Source: Phaeoceros laevis
Taxonomy: Eukaryota; Anthocerotophyta; Anthocerotopsida; Notothyladales
Assembly: GCA_049999765.1 (NCBI GenBank)
Contig: JBNGIQ010009407.1
Span: 140,950-204,949, forward strand
Length of the DNA: 64,000 bases
Direction of reading: 5' to 3'
Both the position numbers and the translations under genes were made by a program. The notes beneath the pieces were generated by a model. It was not told the origin of the DNA. It worked only from the letters and a program-made list of their open reading frames with translations, and did not search any database. The number at the start of each line of letters is the position of its first letter. Within the stretch, counting starts at the first letter, position 1. Below, in pieces: positions 33,997-43,177 of this stretch.

Positions 33997-36900
33997 CTAC
34001 CAGTAGTCACCACATGAACATTTCCCATCATTGTACACATGGAACCGATTCGCATCCCGGCAGATGATGGTTCGTTTCTCTACTTTCGATATGAAGGCTG
34101 TGGCTGTGTGACAATCCACACACACCCGCAAATTTTTTACAACACGTATGGTTGTCCCCTCGGGTGTCTTGTTCAGGGCGTAAGCAATAGCCAGCTTTTC
34201 GCTGTGCCAGCACAATTCAGCTTCCTTCTCATCATCGGGCAGATCATGCAACGACGACTGAAGATGTGGCACATACCCTGCCTTCTTCATTTTCGGGACC
34301 AGCTGCTTCAGCCTTGCATATATACCTTCACTCTCAGGATGCTTCTTATCTCCAACCACAAATGTGTGCACCATTCCGCCCATGTCCGTCCACCAACTCT
34401 GGCCTGGCTCTTTACAAGCCCCAGATTTCACTCTCCTTGCCTGCATCTCCTTTGCCTCCTCCCACATCTCAGCGCTAGCATATATGTTGGACATCAAGAC
34501 ATATGCTCCTGAGTGTTTTGCATCTAGCCTCACGGCAAACTCAAAAGCCTGTCTTCCCACCTCAATGTTGCTCCACTTGCGGCAAGCGCCCAAAAGAGTG
34601 ACCCACACTGTACAATCAGATTGGAAAGGCATGGCCTTCACCACCAGTAGAGCTTCATCAAGTTGGCCTGCACGGCCCAGGAGATCCACCATGCATGTGT
34701 AGTGCTCGATGGTTGGACATATACCATAGTCCCTGCTCATAGCCTCAAAGTAGTCCCGGCCTTTGTCCACTAGACCCACGTGACTGCACACTGTCAGCAC
34801 ACTGAGAAACGTGATGCTGTTCGGCTGAGTGCCCTCCTGCTCCATCCTCTCCAGCAAGTCGAACACAACTTGACTCTCGCCTAGGCGTGTATACCCTGCA
34901 ATGAGAGCACCCCATGCAACAATGTCTCTTTCAGGCAAAGAATCAAAGACCTGCTGGGAATCAACCATGCTCCCACATTTTGCATACATATTCAACAAGC
35001 CTTTGCCAACACCCTCATGAGCTTGCAACCTCCTTTCTTCAATCTGTGCGTGGAGCTGCTTTCCCACAGGCAGAGCCGCTACTGTTGCACATGCCTGCAG
35101 GAGGCATGCATATGTGACAGAATCAGGTGGAGTGATGCCTTCATGTTGCATTTTACTGTAAACACCAAGTGCTTCATGACCCATCCCCTGCTGGACATAA
35201 CCTGCGATCATGGTGGTCCATGTTACCACATTTTTTTGAGAAAGCCTGTCAAACACTCTTCGAGCATCCTCTATGCTGCCACACTTGGCATACATGTTTA
35301 CCAAGCTTGCACCTACAACCACATCATCTTGAAGACCTTGTTCTTCAATCTTAGCATGAAGCAGCTTTCCTTGATGCAAAGCTACTACGCCTACAGTGGC
35401 ACATGCCTGCAGGAGGCAGACAAATGTGACGGAACCAGGTACAGTAATGCCTTCTTGTTGCATACTCCTGTAGACACAGAGGGCTTCCTGACCCATGCCC
35501 TGCTGAGTATAACCTGTAATCATGGCCGTCCATGTCACCACGTTTCTGTGAGTAAGCCTGTCGAATACTCTGCGAGCATTCTCTATGCTACCACACTTTG
35601 CATACATGTTCACCAAGCTGCCACCTACTACCACATCATCTTGCAGTCCTCGTTCCTCAATCTGTGCATGGAGCTGCTTCCCCTGATGCAGAGCTACTAC
35701 ACCTGCATTGGCACAAGCCTGCAAAAGGCAGACAAACGTGACAGAACCAGGTGTAGTGATGCCTTCTTGTTGCATATTCCAGTAAAGACTAAGGGCTTCC
35801 TGACCTATCCCCTGCTGAGCATAACCTGCAATCATGGCAGTCCATGTCACCACATTTTTGTGAGGAAGCTTGTCAAACACTTTGCGAGCATCCTCTATGC
35901 TACCACACTTAACATACATGTTGACCAGAGTAGCTCCTAAGACTACATCTTGCAGTCCTCGTTTTTCAATCTGTGCGTGAAGCTGCTTGCCATGATGCAG
36001 AGCTTCTACACCTACACTTAAACATGCCTGGAGGAGGCATACAAATGTGACAGAATCTGGTTTGGTGATGCCATTTTGCTGCATACTACTGTACAGGCTA
36101 AGGGCTTCCTGGCACAATCCATCCTGGGCATAACCTGAGATCATAGCATTCCACGTCACCACATTTTTTTGAGGAAGTCTGTCGAAAACTTTGCGAGCCT
36201 CCTCTACGCTACCACACTTTGCATACATGTTCACCAAGCTGCCTCCTACAACCATGTCATCTTCCAGACCTCGTTGTTCAATCTCTGCATGGAGCTGCTT
36301 TCCAAGAGCTAGAGCTGCTACAGTTGCACATGCCTGCAGGAGGCATACATATGTGACGGAATTAGGTGAAGTGATGCCTTCCTGTTGCATTGTGTTGTGA
36401 AGAGAGAGGGCCTCTTGAGCCATGCCATGCTGGGCGTAACCTGTGATCATGGCATTCCACGTCACAACATCTCTGTGGGGAAGTTTGTCGAACTCTGTGC
36501 GGGCATCCCCTAAGCTGCCACACTTTGCATACATGTCAACTAGACAGGTTTGGACAAAAATATCTGGCTTCCCTGCACTAGCAAGAACATGAGCATGAAC
36601 ATCTTTGCCCGCACCTAAATCTCTTGCAGTGGCACATGCTTGAAGAACCGCTAAAAAAATATGGTTGTTTGGCTGAACGGTTGACTCGCGCATCTGTTGA
36701 TACAGTCGTATGGCCTGCATGGGCTCTCCATGTCTTGCATATGCCCGAATGATGGTAGCCCAGTTAAAGGCATTTGGTGCAGAGACCTTGGTAAAAACTT
36801 GCATTGCTTCCTCCAACCGCCTATGTGAAGCATACAGCCCTATGAGGTGGGTGGCCAAAAACGCATCTCCTTCATACCCACTTTTCACACTAAGAGCATG

Positions 36901-37443
36901 GATTCGTCTGCCCAGAAGCAGCTCCTTGTGCGCGATGCACCTCTTGAGGACAAGATAGAAGAGATTGTTGGGCACATGACACCCTCGCTGCACCAGGAGG
37001 TCCAACGCATCCACAGCGTCAGTAATCTTTCCAGCCTCACAGACGTTTCTGCACACTCCTACCTCCAAATTGCCATCATACGTTGCTAACCTGCTTAAAG
37101 CTCCTTCAACTGCGGTGGATACAGACTCACCAGGCCTCTTCATGCCAGACTGCACCCAAGCAGTCCTGTTGTCCCACCATTCTGTCGGATTCGTGAAAAA
37201 GTTCTGCCATTTAAATTCCTGCAATCTATTGGCCCTCATCTCTTCCTCTCCAGAAGATTCTTGCTTTTTCGTACGCCATTGACTTGTTACTCGGTAGCTG
37301 CCGGGGACCAATCCGCCGTTCTCAGGCAATTCTTGCGGGAATCTCAAGTCCTCACTGGGCCAGAGTGCTGCAGTTGGTGACCAACTAGCAATCAATCCAG
37401 CGCCGGTAAGCCCCACATCGAGCTGCAATGGACTGGCAGCCAT
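33997..37443 (-). CDS. PPR protein, canonical PLS-E-DYW (C-to-U RNA editing factor)
   Basis: An intronless frame of 1148 residues. After an N-terminal region carrying FFTNPTEWWDNR (residues 82-93, like the start of the OSB PDF motif), PLS-class PPR triplets fill about residues 125-940. At least five consecutive triplets are near copies of one another (VVTWNAMI-, LLQACA-, GGSLVNMYAKCGS- units of about 105 residues). P2-L2-S2, E1 and E2 follow. The DYW domain (from about 1012) has a normal PG box (EPGQSWW), KKHPES, the deaminase core HSEK (1080-1083), CVDCH (1108-1112) and the exact C-terminus CSCGDYW. Such proteins deaminate a specific C in plastid or mitochondrial RNA. The target is unknown. 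Several repeats have Ala or Gly at the base-selecting fifth position, which is unusual. Confidence 0.92.
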   Translation of the reverse strand: MAASPLQLDVGLTGAGLIASWSPTAALWPSEDLRFPQELPENGGLVPGSYRVTSQWRTKKQESSGEEEMRANRLQEFKWQNFFTNPTEWWDNRTAWVQSGMKRPGESVSTAVEGALSRLATYDGNLEVGVCRNVCEAGKITDAVDALDLLVQRGCHVPNNLFYLVLKRCIAHKELLLGRRIHALSVKSGYEGDAFLATHLIGLYASHRRLEEAMQVFTKVSAPNAFNWATIIRAYARHGEPMQAIRLYQQMRESTVQPNNHIFLAVLQACATARDLGAGKDVHAHVLASAGKPDIFVQTCLVDMYAKCGSLGDARTEFDKLPHRDVVTWNAMITGYAQHGMAQEALSLHNTMQQEGITSPNSVTYVCLLQACATVAALALGKQLHAEIEQRGLEDDMVVGGSLVNMYAKCGSVEEARKVFDRLPQKNVVTWNAMISGYAQDGLCQEALSLYSSMQQNGITKPDSVTFVCLLQACLSVGVEALHHGKQLHAQIEKRGLQDVVLGATLVNMYVKCGSIEDARKVFDKLPHKNVVTWTAMIAGYAQQGIGQEALSLYWNMQQEGITTPGSVTFVCLLQACANAGVVALHQGKQLHAQIEERGLQDDVVVGGSLVNMYAKCGSIENARRVFDRLTHRNVVTWTAMITGYTQQGMGQEALCVYRSMQQEGITVPGSVTFVCLLQACATVGVVALHQGKLLHAKIEEQGLQDDVVVGASLVNMYAKCGSIEDARRVFDRLSQKNVVTWTTMIAGYVQQGMGHEALGVYSKMQHEGITPPDSVTYACLLQACATVAALPVGKQLHAQIEERRLQAHEGVGKGLLNMYAKCGSMVDSQQVFDSLPERDIVAWGALIAGYTRLGESQVVFDLLERMEQEGTQPNSITFLSVLTVCSHVGLVDKGRDYFEAMSRDYGICPTIEHYTCMVDLLGRAGQLDEALLVVKAMPFQSDCTVWVTLLGACRKWSNIEVGRQAFEFAVRLDAKHSGAYVLMSNIYASAEMWEEAKEMQARRVKSGACKEPGQSWWTDMGGMVHTFVVGDKKHPESEGIYARLKQLVPKMKKAGYVPHLQSSLHDLPDDEKEAELCWHSEKLAIAYALNKTPEGTTIRVVKNLRVCVDCHTATAFISKVEKRTIICRDANRFHVYNDGKCSCGDYW

Positions 37444-37910
37444 AGGTCCAGCAAGATATCACGAGCTGTAACTCAGAAATCGGCACAGATTTTTGCCGAC
37501 ATACTGACTACAATTCAGAAGCATGCAGCGTTTGACGTCTGAAGGCATTTGCAGTTGTGAAATTGAACAGTAGGTGCAGCCTTTCTTTTGCAGAGCAATG
37601 ACTGCGGGGACCTGGCTACAGTCCCCAGTTGCAGCACACCCCAATTAGTGGAGTCTTGCGACTCCTGTGTCCCGGAGTCTCAGACTAGCAACCGAACTTA
37701 CACTTACGCATACCAGTCACGTTATTACTTTCCACGGTTTCCACCTCAAGAGTCCGTGAGTAGAGTAGAGGAACATGGTTCTCAAAACTCCAGCTTCGTT
37801 CGAAATTCCTGACTATGGTGACCACCACGAGTGCCATGCCTGCAGGATACTTCAGGAAGGCCTCCAATGGTCATGGTTTGAGCGACGCAGTTGTCTCGGT
37901 CACCCTGTGA
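37444..37910. promoter_or_regulatory. Shared intergenic region between two divergent PPR genes
   Basis: Only 467 bp separate the start codons of the DYW gene (-) and the GGRP gene (+), so both promoters and leaders must lie here. I could not identify a specific promoter element with confidence. Confidence 0.5.
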
Positions 37911-40900
37911 GTGATGGCTGCAAGTTCGTTGCAGCCAGCAGGTACTGTGCTTCTGCTAGTTCATGATGTGCCACCTTCTGGGAATGCCCACCAAGGGAGT
38001 GTGGGGCCTCAGCACCTGCTACCCAGCGACTTCCTCAGAGGCAGCAGCCTCCCAACCATCCCTGTCGGTCAAAGACATTGTGAGCAAGATGAAGCTTCTT
38101 GGACTGGGAACGGGAACACCATTGGTGCTTTGCATACACGGCAGGCGCTCTTGTGGCGACATTTTTTTCTTGATCCCACACTGTGGTGGGATGAGAGGCA
38201 AGATAAAAAAAGCTCGCGGGCTCCTGACTTCAGGCACAGGGTGTCGAAGGAAGTCCTCTGGCTGGACAGCGTCTGGAAGCCAGCTTGGGTTGATGCGCAG
38301 CTGGCTGCTCTGGATATGCAGACGCCCTGTACATCCAACTCGACTTTGCTGAATGATGCAGGGTACCAGAGCGTCGTCACGGCTGAAATAGCAAGCAAGT
38401 TGTGTCAGAAGGGCCAGATCAGCGAAGCTATCGATGCCCTCAGTGTCTTGGTAAGGGCAAAGTCTCGTGTTTCGACGTCTTTGGTCTACAGCGTCCTTAA
38501 GCGATGCGTGGCTCAAAAGGATCTGGCTCTGGGACGACGTGTTCATGATCTCATTGTCCAGATTGGGTACGAGTCGAACACGTTCTTGAGCAACCACATC
38601 CTGCGCATGTATGCTTCACAGGGCAGGTTGCAACTAGCCAGGGACGTGTTCACCAGAGTAGCCGAACCAGATGCCTTCATGTGGTCTTCCATGATATCGG
38701 CATATGCCAAGCATGGGGAAACAAAGCGGGCCATACAACTGTATCATCAAATGCGTCTCTCGAATGTGAAGCCGGACTGTCATGTTTTTGTGGCGGCCCT
38801 GCAAGCTTGTGCAGGGGCAGCGGACTTAGAATCTGGCAGGCAAGTGCACGCTGACGTGTTGGAGAGTGGCATTCAGCCCAAGTTGTTTGTCTGGAACTGC
38901 CTGGTGGACATGTATGCAAAATGTGGGAGGTTGGTAGATGCACGTATGATATTTGACAGTTTGGTTGCTCGGGATGTGGTGACATGGAATGCCATGATAA
39001 CTGGATATGCTGAGCATGACCAGGGTGAAAAGGCCCTTTCTCTTCATGAGCAAATGGAATCAGAAGGCCTGGTAGTTGCTGACCTTGTTACATTTGCTTG
39101 CGCACTAAAGGCATGTGCAAAGGTTGGAGCTTTAAAACAGGGCAAGCAGCTACATTCACAGATCCTAGAAAGAGGACTGGAATCTGACGTAGTGGTGGGT
39201 ACCTGCCTCATTAACATGTACGCCAAATGTGGCAGGTTTGAAGATGCACGCAGGGTTTTTGACAGTTTGCCCACAAAGAACGTGGTGACATGGAATGCCA
39301 TGATTGCTGGATGTGCTGACCACGGGCTTTGTCATGAAGCTTTTGCTCTCTATGCAAGAATGGATCAGGAAGGCTCGATTGTAGCTGACACAGTCACATT
39401 TGCATGCATCCTCAAGGTGTGCGCAATGGCTGGAGCTTTACAACAGGGCAAGCATCTCCATTCACAAATTGTAGAAAATGGACTGGAGTCTGACATAGTG
39501 GTGGGCAACTCCCTTGTGGATATGTATGCTAAATGTGGTAGTTTGGATGATGCGCGCAAAGTTTTTGAGAGTTTGCCCACAAAGGATGTGGTGACATGGA
39601 CTGCCATGATAGCTGGGTATGCTGAACAGGAACACGGTCAAGAAGCCCTTTCTCTTTATGGAGTCATGCAGCAGCAAGGCATAATTCTACCTAACCGTGT
39701 GACATTTGCTTGCCTACTGAAGGCATGCGCAGGGCTGGGAGCCTTAGCACAAGGAAAGCAGCTCCATTCACAGATTCTAGAAGCAGGACTGGAACTTGAC
39801 CTAGTGATAGGCAACTGTCTTGTTGACATGTATGCCAAATGTGGCAAGCTGGAAGATGCACACAGGTTGTTCGAAAGCTTGCCCACACGGGATGTGGTGA
39901 CATGGACTGCAATGATAGCTGGATATGCTGAGCATGAACAGGGTCAAGAAGCGCTATCTCTATATAAACAGATGGAGCAGGAGGGCCTGATTGTTGCTAA
40001 CAGTTTCACATTCGCTTGTCTCCTGAAGGCATGCGCAGGGGTGGGAGCTATAGTACAAGGAAAGCAGCTCCATTCACAGATTCGAGAAAGAGGCCTGCAT
40101 TCCAACATTGTGGTGGGCAACTGCCTCGTGGATATGTATGCCAAATGTGGGAGGGTAGAGGATGCACGCAGAGTGTTTGATAGCTTGCCCACGAAGGATG
40201 TAGTCACCTGGACACTGATGATCAATGCGTTTGGTCAAAGTAATGAAGGCCACAAAGCGATTGACTGTTTTCAGGAGATGCTGCAGAATGGTGTTCAGGC
40301 TACCGAGACTACTTTTACCTGCCTTCTCGTAGCATGCAGTCATGAAGGCCTCGTGAAGGAGGGTCAGCAGTTCTTCAAGGAGATGGTCGAAAAATGGGGC
40401 ATCACGCCCACTACTGAGCATTACAACTGCATGGTTGATCTCCTGGGGCGGGCAGGCTATTTGGATGAGGCAGAGAGGATGATGGTCTCATCCAAGGGTG
40501 ATGATGTTGGAGTCACCTCTTTGCTCAATGCCTGCAGAAGTCACGGCGACATAGAGCGGGGAACACGGTGTTTTGAGAGCCTTATGAGATCAGATTCTCA
40601 GAGTGCCTCTGCCTACGTGCTCATGGGAAATCTTTACGCAGACGCTGGTATGTGGTCAGCCGTAGAGAGGATCGAAAGGTTGAGAAAGTCGGCGGGTGGC
40701 AGCAAAAAGCCTGCAGTGGCAGGCATTGAGGTAGACAGACATGTACATACGTTTGTTGTCGGTGAAGCAAGGGGTGGTACATCCAGCAAGGTGCACAGCA
40801 TGAATATTCGGCTGAAGAATGAAGGAGGCCATCTGCCCCACACAGAGTTGGTGCTGAAGTCCGTATCCGAGAAGAAGAAGGAAGATGATCTTTGTGGACA

Positions 40901-41108
40901 TGCTGAGAAGCTAGCATTGGCGTATGGTCTCTTGAACACTTGTGATGGGACACCTCTGCTGGTCACCAAGAATCTGCGTATGTGTGGGGACTGCCACAGT
41001 TCTACCGAAATCATGTCAAGGATTGAAAGGAGAGAGATCATTGTAAGGGATGCACACCGTGTCCACCGTTTCGTGGATGGGTCATGTCGATGTGGGGGCC
41101 GGCCTTGA
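37911..41108 (+). CDS. PPR protein, KP-type DYW variant ending GGRP, with N-terminal OSB-like PDF motif
   Basis: An intronless frame of 1065 residues. Residues about 79-120 match the PDF motif of plant organellar ssDNA-binding (OSB) proteins: LLWRHFFLDPTLWWDER, then APDFRHRVSKEVLWL. PLS-class PPR repeats follow (about 150-860), then E1/E2. The C-terminal deaminase variant begins with SKKPAVAGIEV (931) and lacks the PG box and the D-x-x-H-P patch. It keeps HAE (997-999) and CGDCH, and ends CRCGGRP. This is the GRP/KP class linked to U-to-C editing. The start could be Met 37911 or 37914. An N-terminal stretch rich in Ser and hydrophobic residues may target an organelle. The target RNA is unknown. 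Confidence 0.88.
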   Translation: MMAASSLQPAGTVLLLVHDVPPSGNAHQGSVGPQHLLPSDFLRGSSLPTIPVGQRHCEQDEASWTGNGNTIGALHTRQALLWRHFFLDPTLWWDERQDKKSSRAPDFRHRVSKEVLWLDSVWKPAWVDAQLAALDMQTPCTSNSTLLNDAGYQSVVTAEIASKLCQKGQISEAIDALSVLVRAKSRVSTSLVYSVLKRCVAQKDLALGRRVHDLIVQIGYESNTFLSNHILRMYASQGRLQLARDVFTRVAEPDAFMWSSMISAYAKHGETKRAIQLYHQMRLSNVKPDCHVFVAALQACAGAADLESGRQVHADVLESGIQPKLFVWNCLVDMYAKCGRLVDARMIFDSLVARDVVTWNAMITGYAEHDQGEKALSLHEQMESEGLVVADLVTFACALKACAKVGALKQGKQLHSQILERGLESDVVVGTCLINMYAKCGRFEDARRVFDSLPTKNVVTWNAMIAGCADHGLCHEAFALYARMDQEGSIVADTVTFACILKVCAMAGALQQGKHLHSQIVENGLESDIVVGNSLVDMYAKCGSLDDARKVFESLPTKDVVTWTAMIAGYAEQEHGQEALSLYGVMQQQGIILPNRVTFACLLKACAGLGALAQGKQLHSQILEAGLELDLVIGNCLVDMYAKCGKLEDAHRLFESLPTRDVVTWTAMIAGYAEHEQGQEALSLYKQMEQEGLIVANSFTFACLLKACAGVGAIVQGKQLHSQIRERGLHSNIVVGNCLVDMYAKCGRVEDARRVFDSLPTKDVVTWTLMINAFGQSNEGHKAIDCFQEMLQNGVQATETTFTCLLVACSHEGLVKEGQQFFKEMVEKWGITPTTEHYNCMVDLLGRAGYLDEAERMMVSSKGDDVGVTSLLNACRSHGDIERGTRCFESLMRSDSQSASAYVLMGNLYADAGMWSAVERIERLRKSAGGSKKPAVAGIEVDRHVHTFVVGEARGGTSSKVHSMNIRLKNEGGHLPHTELVLKSVSEKKKEDDLCGHAEKLALAYGLLNTCDGTPLLVTKNLRMCGDCHSSTEIMSRIERREIIVRDAHRVHRFVDGSCRCGGRP

Positions 41109-43177
41109 GGGATAAGCTCAAACAAAGTCACTGGATCCTCTGATATGCACAGCCTGCAGTGGTGGGAAACTGGACGGAGACTACTAAGGTTAGACCGTCC
41201 TTTGCTTTTGTCAGTAGTTTATGGTGACATGTTTTGTATCTCCTTCTGAAGCTCCCCAGTCTGGTTTCTCAGGTTAAGAAAAGCTGTGGGAACGGAGGCG
41301 TAGCATTCCACCAACTTCAGAGATGCATGCCACTCTACACAATGCGTCACCACCGGATGGACCTGCCATGCTGGCCAACTTAACAAGCTATGGTGAACGT
41401 ATTTCCCAACATGTGTGAGATGTATGTGCGGTGCTAGTCAAGGGTACCTCCTACAAGTATTTGAAGCTGCGGAGAGGTGACCTTGATGCTCGAAACTTGG
41501 CTACTCACATGCTGGAGAGGAAACCTGGAAACTAAGACAGTGCTGGCCAGTTGAATAGAAGTCCCGTTACCCATATTGGGCAGATACGACAGAATGGGAC
41601 ATTGGATAATTTTTTGCGCTGGTCCGGATATTCTCGGGGCTCCCCAACAAGGCTGTCAACCCAATTAATAAGTTGAATTCACTACAGCCAAAGGCCCAAA
41701 GTTACTTATTACCTTCTCTTCTCGGCTTTACCTTGAAGCCTTGGACCCCGGGACTCGCAAGAAATTTATTTCTGGTTGTGCCAATATGGCAATGAATCAT
41801 GGCCTGTGTGGATGGGAGAATGGTTGAAACTCCATGTGAACGTGTATGTATTGGACTGGGGGATTTTGTAGATGGATTTTGGGCTTTTCTGAGCTAACTC
41901 TTGGAGCGGGATGCTACACCGTCGTGATTCAAACAAGATTATCCGTTGCAAAAAGTTTGGCCACGAAGGCTCCAAAGTAAGGGTGTACCTGAACATGAAG
42001 CTTAAGACTTGTGCGTTTACCATTGAGGGGGACACATTTGGACCGATCTTCCCTATGTCATTTACCCTTCCCATGCTTCTTGGGTAGGACAGGGGTGCTC
42101 ATAAGGGACAACGCACAGGTGCTGTGGAGTCCTACACGTTAGGAAAGCATCACAGATTCACAGCTGCACTAGGTCCACCACACCATAGGTGACGCGGTAG
42201 GCAGCTTAGCTTACGAAGGGCACAATGGTATGGTATCCACAACGCCGTCAAACCGAGCTAGATCCACAACTTAGTAGGGCTTTGGTTGTTAGTGTGTCAG
42301 CCGCGAACAGCAAAGACTCAGTTATACCCCACACTGCTCGCGTGGTGTGCGTCGCCACGTAGGCGGAACTTCAATGCCGAGGCGAAGCTCAGGTTACGTG
42401 AATGCCGTGTGTTCAGCTCAGAGCGAACTATTCTTTCGCCTTTTACTAAAGAATACCGTGTGCGGGACACGCAAAGCGGCTTACCCATTTTTTGGGCTGG
42501 GTTCCTCGGAGCCTTACAACTGTAACACCAAAAAGGATCGTTGATGTACGTGTTTGATGATGCTTCGCACTGCAAGGGGTTGCTGGTCCTGGACTCCGAG
42601 CGGATAATGGTATCCATTGGGCGGTCCATGGCCACAAGTTCCTCCTTCGTTGCTTCTGATTGATTTGTCTGTTTAAGTGTTTGACATAGCTCCGCGCAGT
42701 GCTCATCAAGGATCGACAGTGCTCTCCAACCAGAGTAGGGGCGAATAGCCTCATCCATCCCAGGAACAAGCCTTCCGCTGATGTCGATCAGGAGAGCATG
42801 CTTGCCTCGGAGTTCCCTAGGTGCTTGCCTGAGCTCTGAATGCATCGCCACATTTGTCATTGAGAATCACTCTAAGCTTTGCAAAATGCCTTTCTCCAAG
42901 GCACTTGCGATCGCCTTCTTCAAGGGTAGTCCCCTTCACTGCACGCCCTCTTCAATGAAACGACTGTACTATTGATCCAAAGCATTCGAGGATAACACGG
43001 GCTTCTCAAAGATCTGAAGTTCGGGTTGCAGTTCGTCCTTCCCTGGAGTGCCTCAAGAACCACACATGGGGGATCACACCCAAGCCAGGAGCTAGCACCC
43101 CACACCAGATGCCCTGATGCTGATGTCGTCAGGCCTCCACGATATCAACGCCAGATGCAGCTGAGCAGCAAGCACAG
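41109..43177. other. 2-kb intergenic region between two PPR genes
   Basis: This holds the 3' flank of the GGRP gene and the 5' flank of the GDRH gene. A 180-residue minus-strand frame at 42318-42860 has no domain I recognise and may be chance. No ordered repeat seen. Confidence 0.4.

Noticed and set aside
35017-35940. 307-residue forward frame opposite the DYW PPR gene
   Set aside because: It is antisense to the tandem PLS triplets. The frame stays open only because the repeats share codon phase, and its composition is not protein-like.
42318-42860. 180-residue minus-strand frame between two PPR genes
   Set aside because: No recognisable motif. The length is not remarkable for this base composition.
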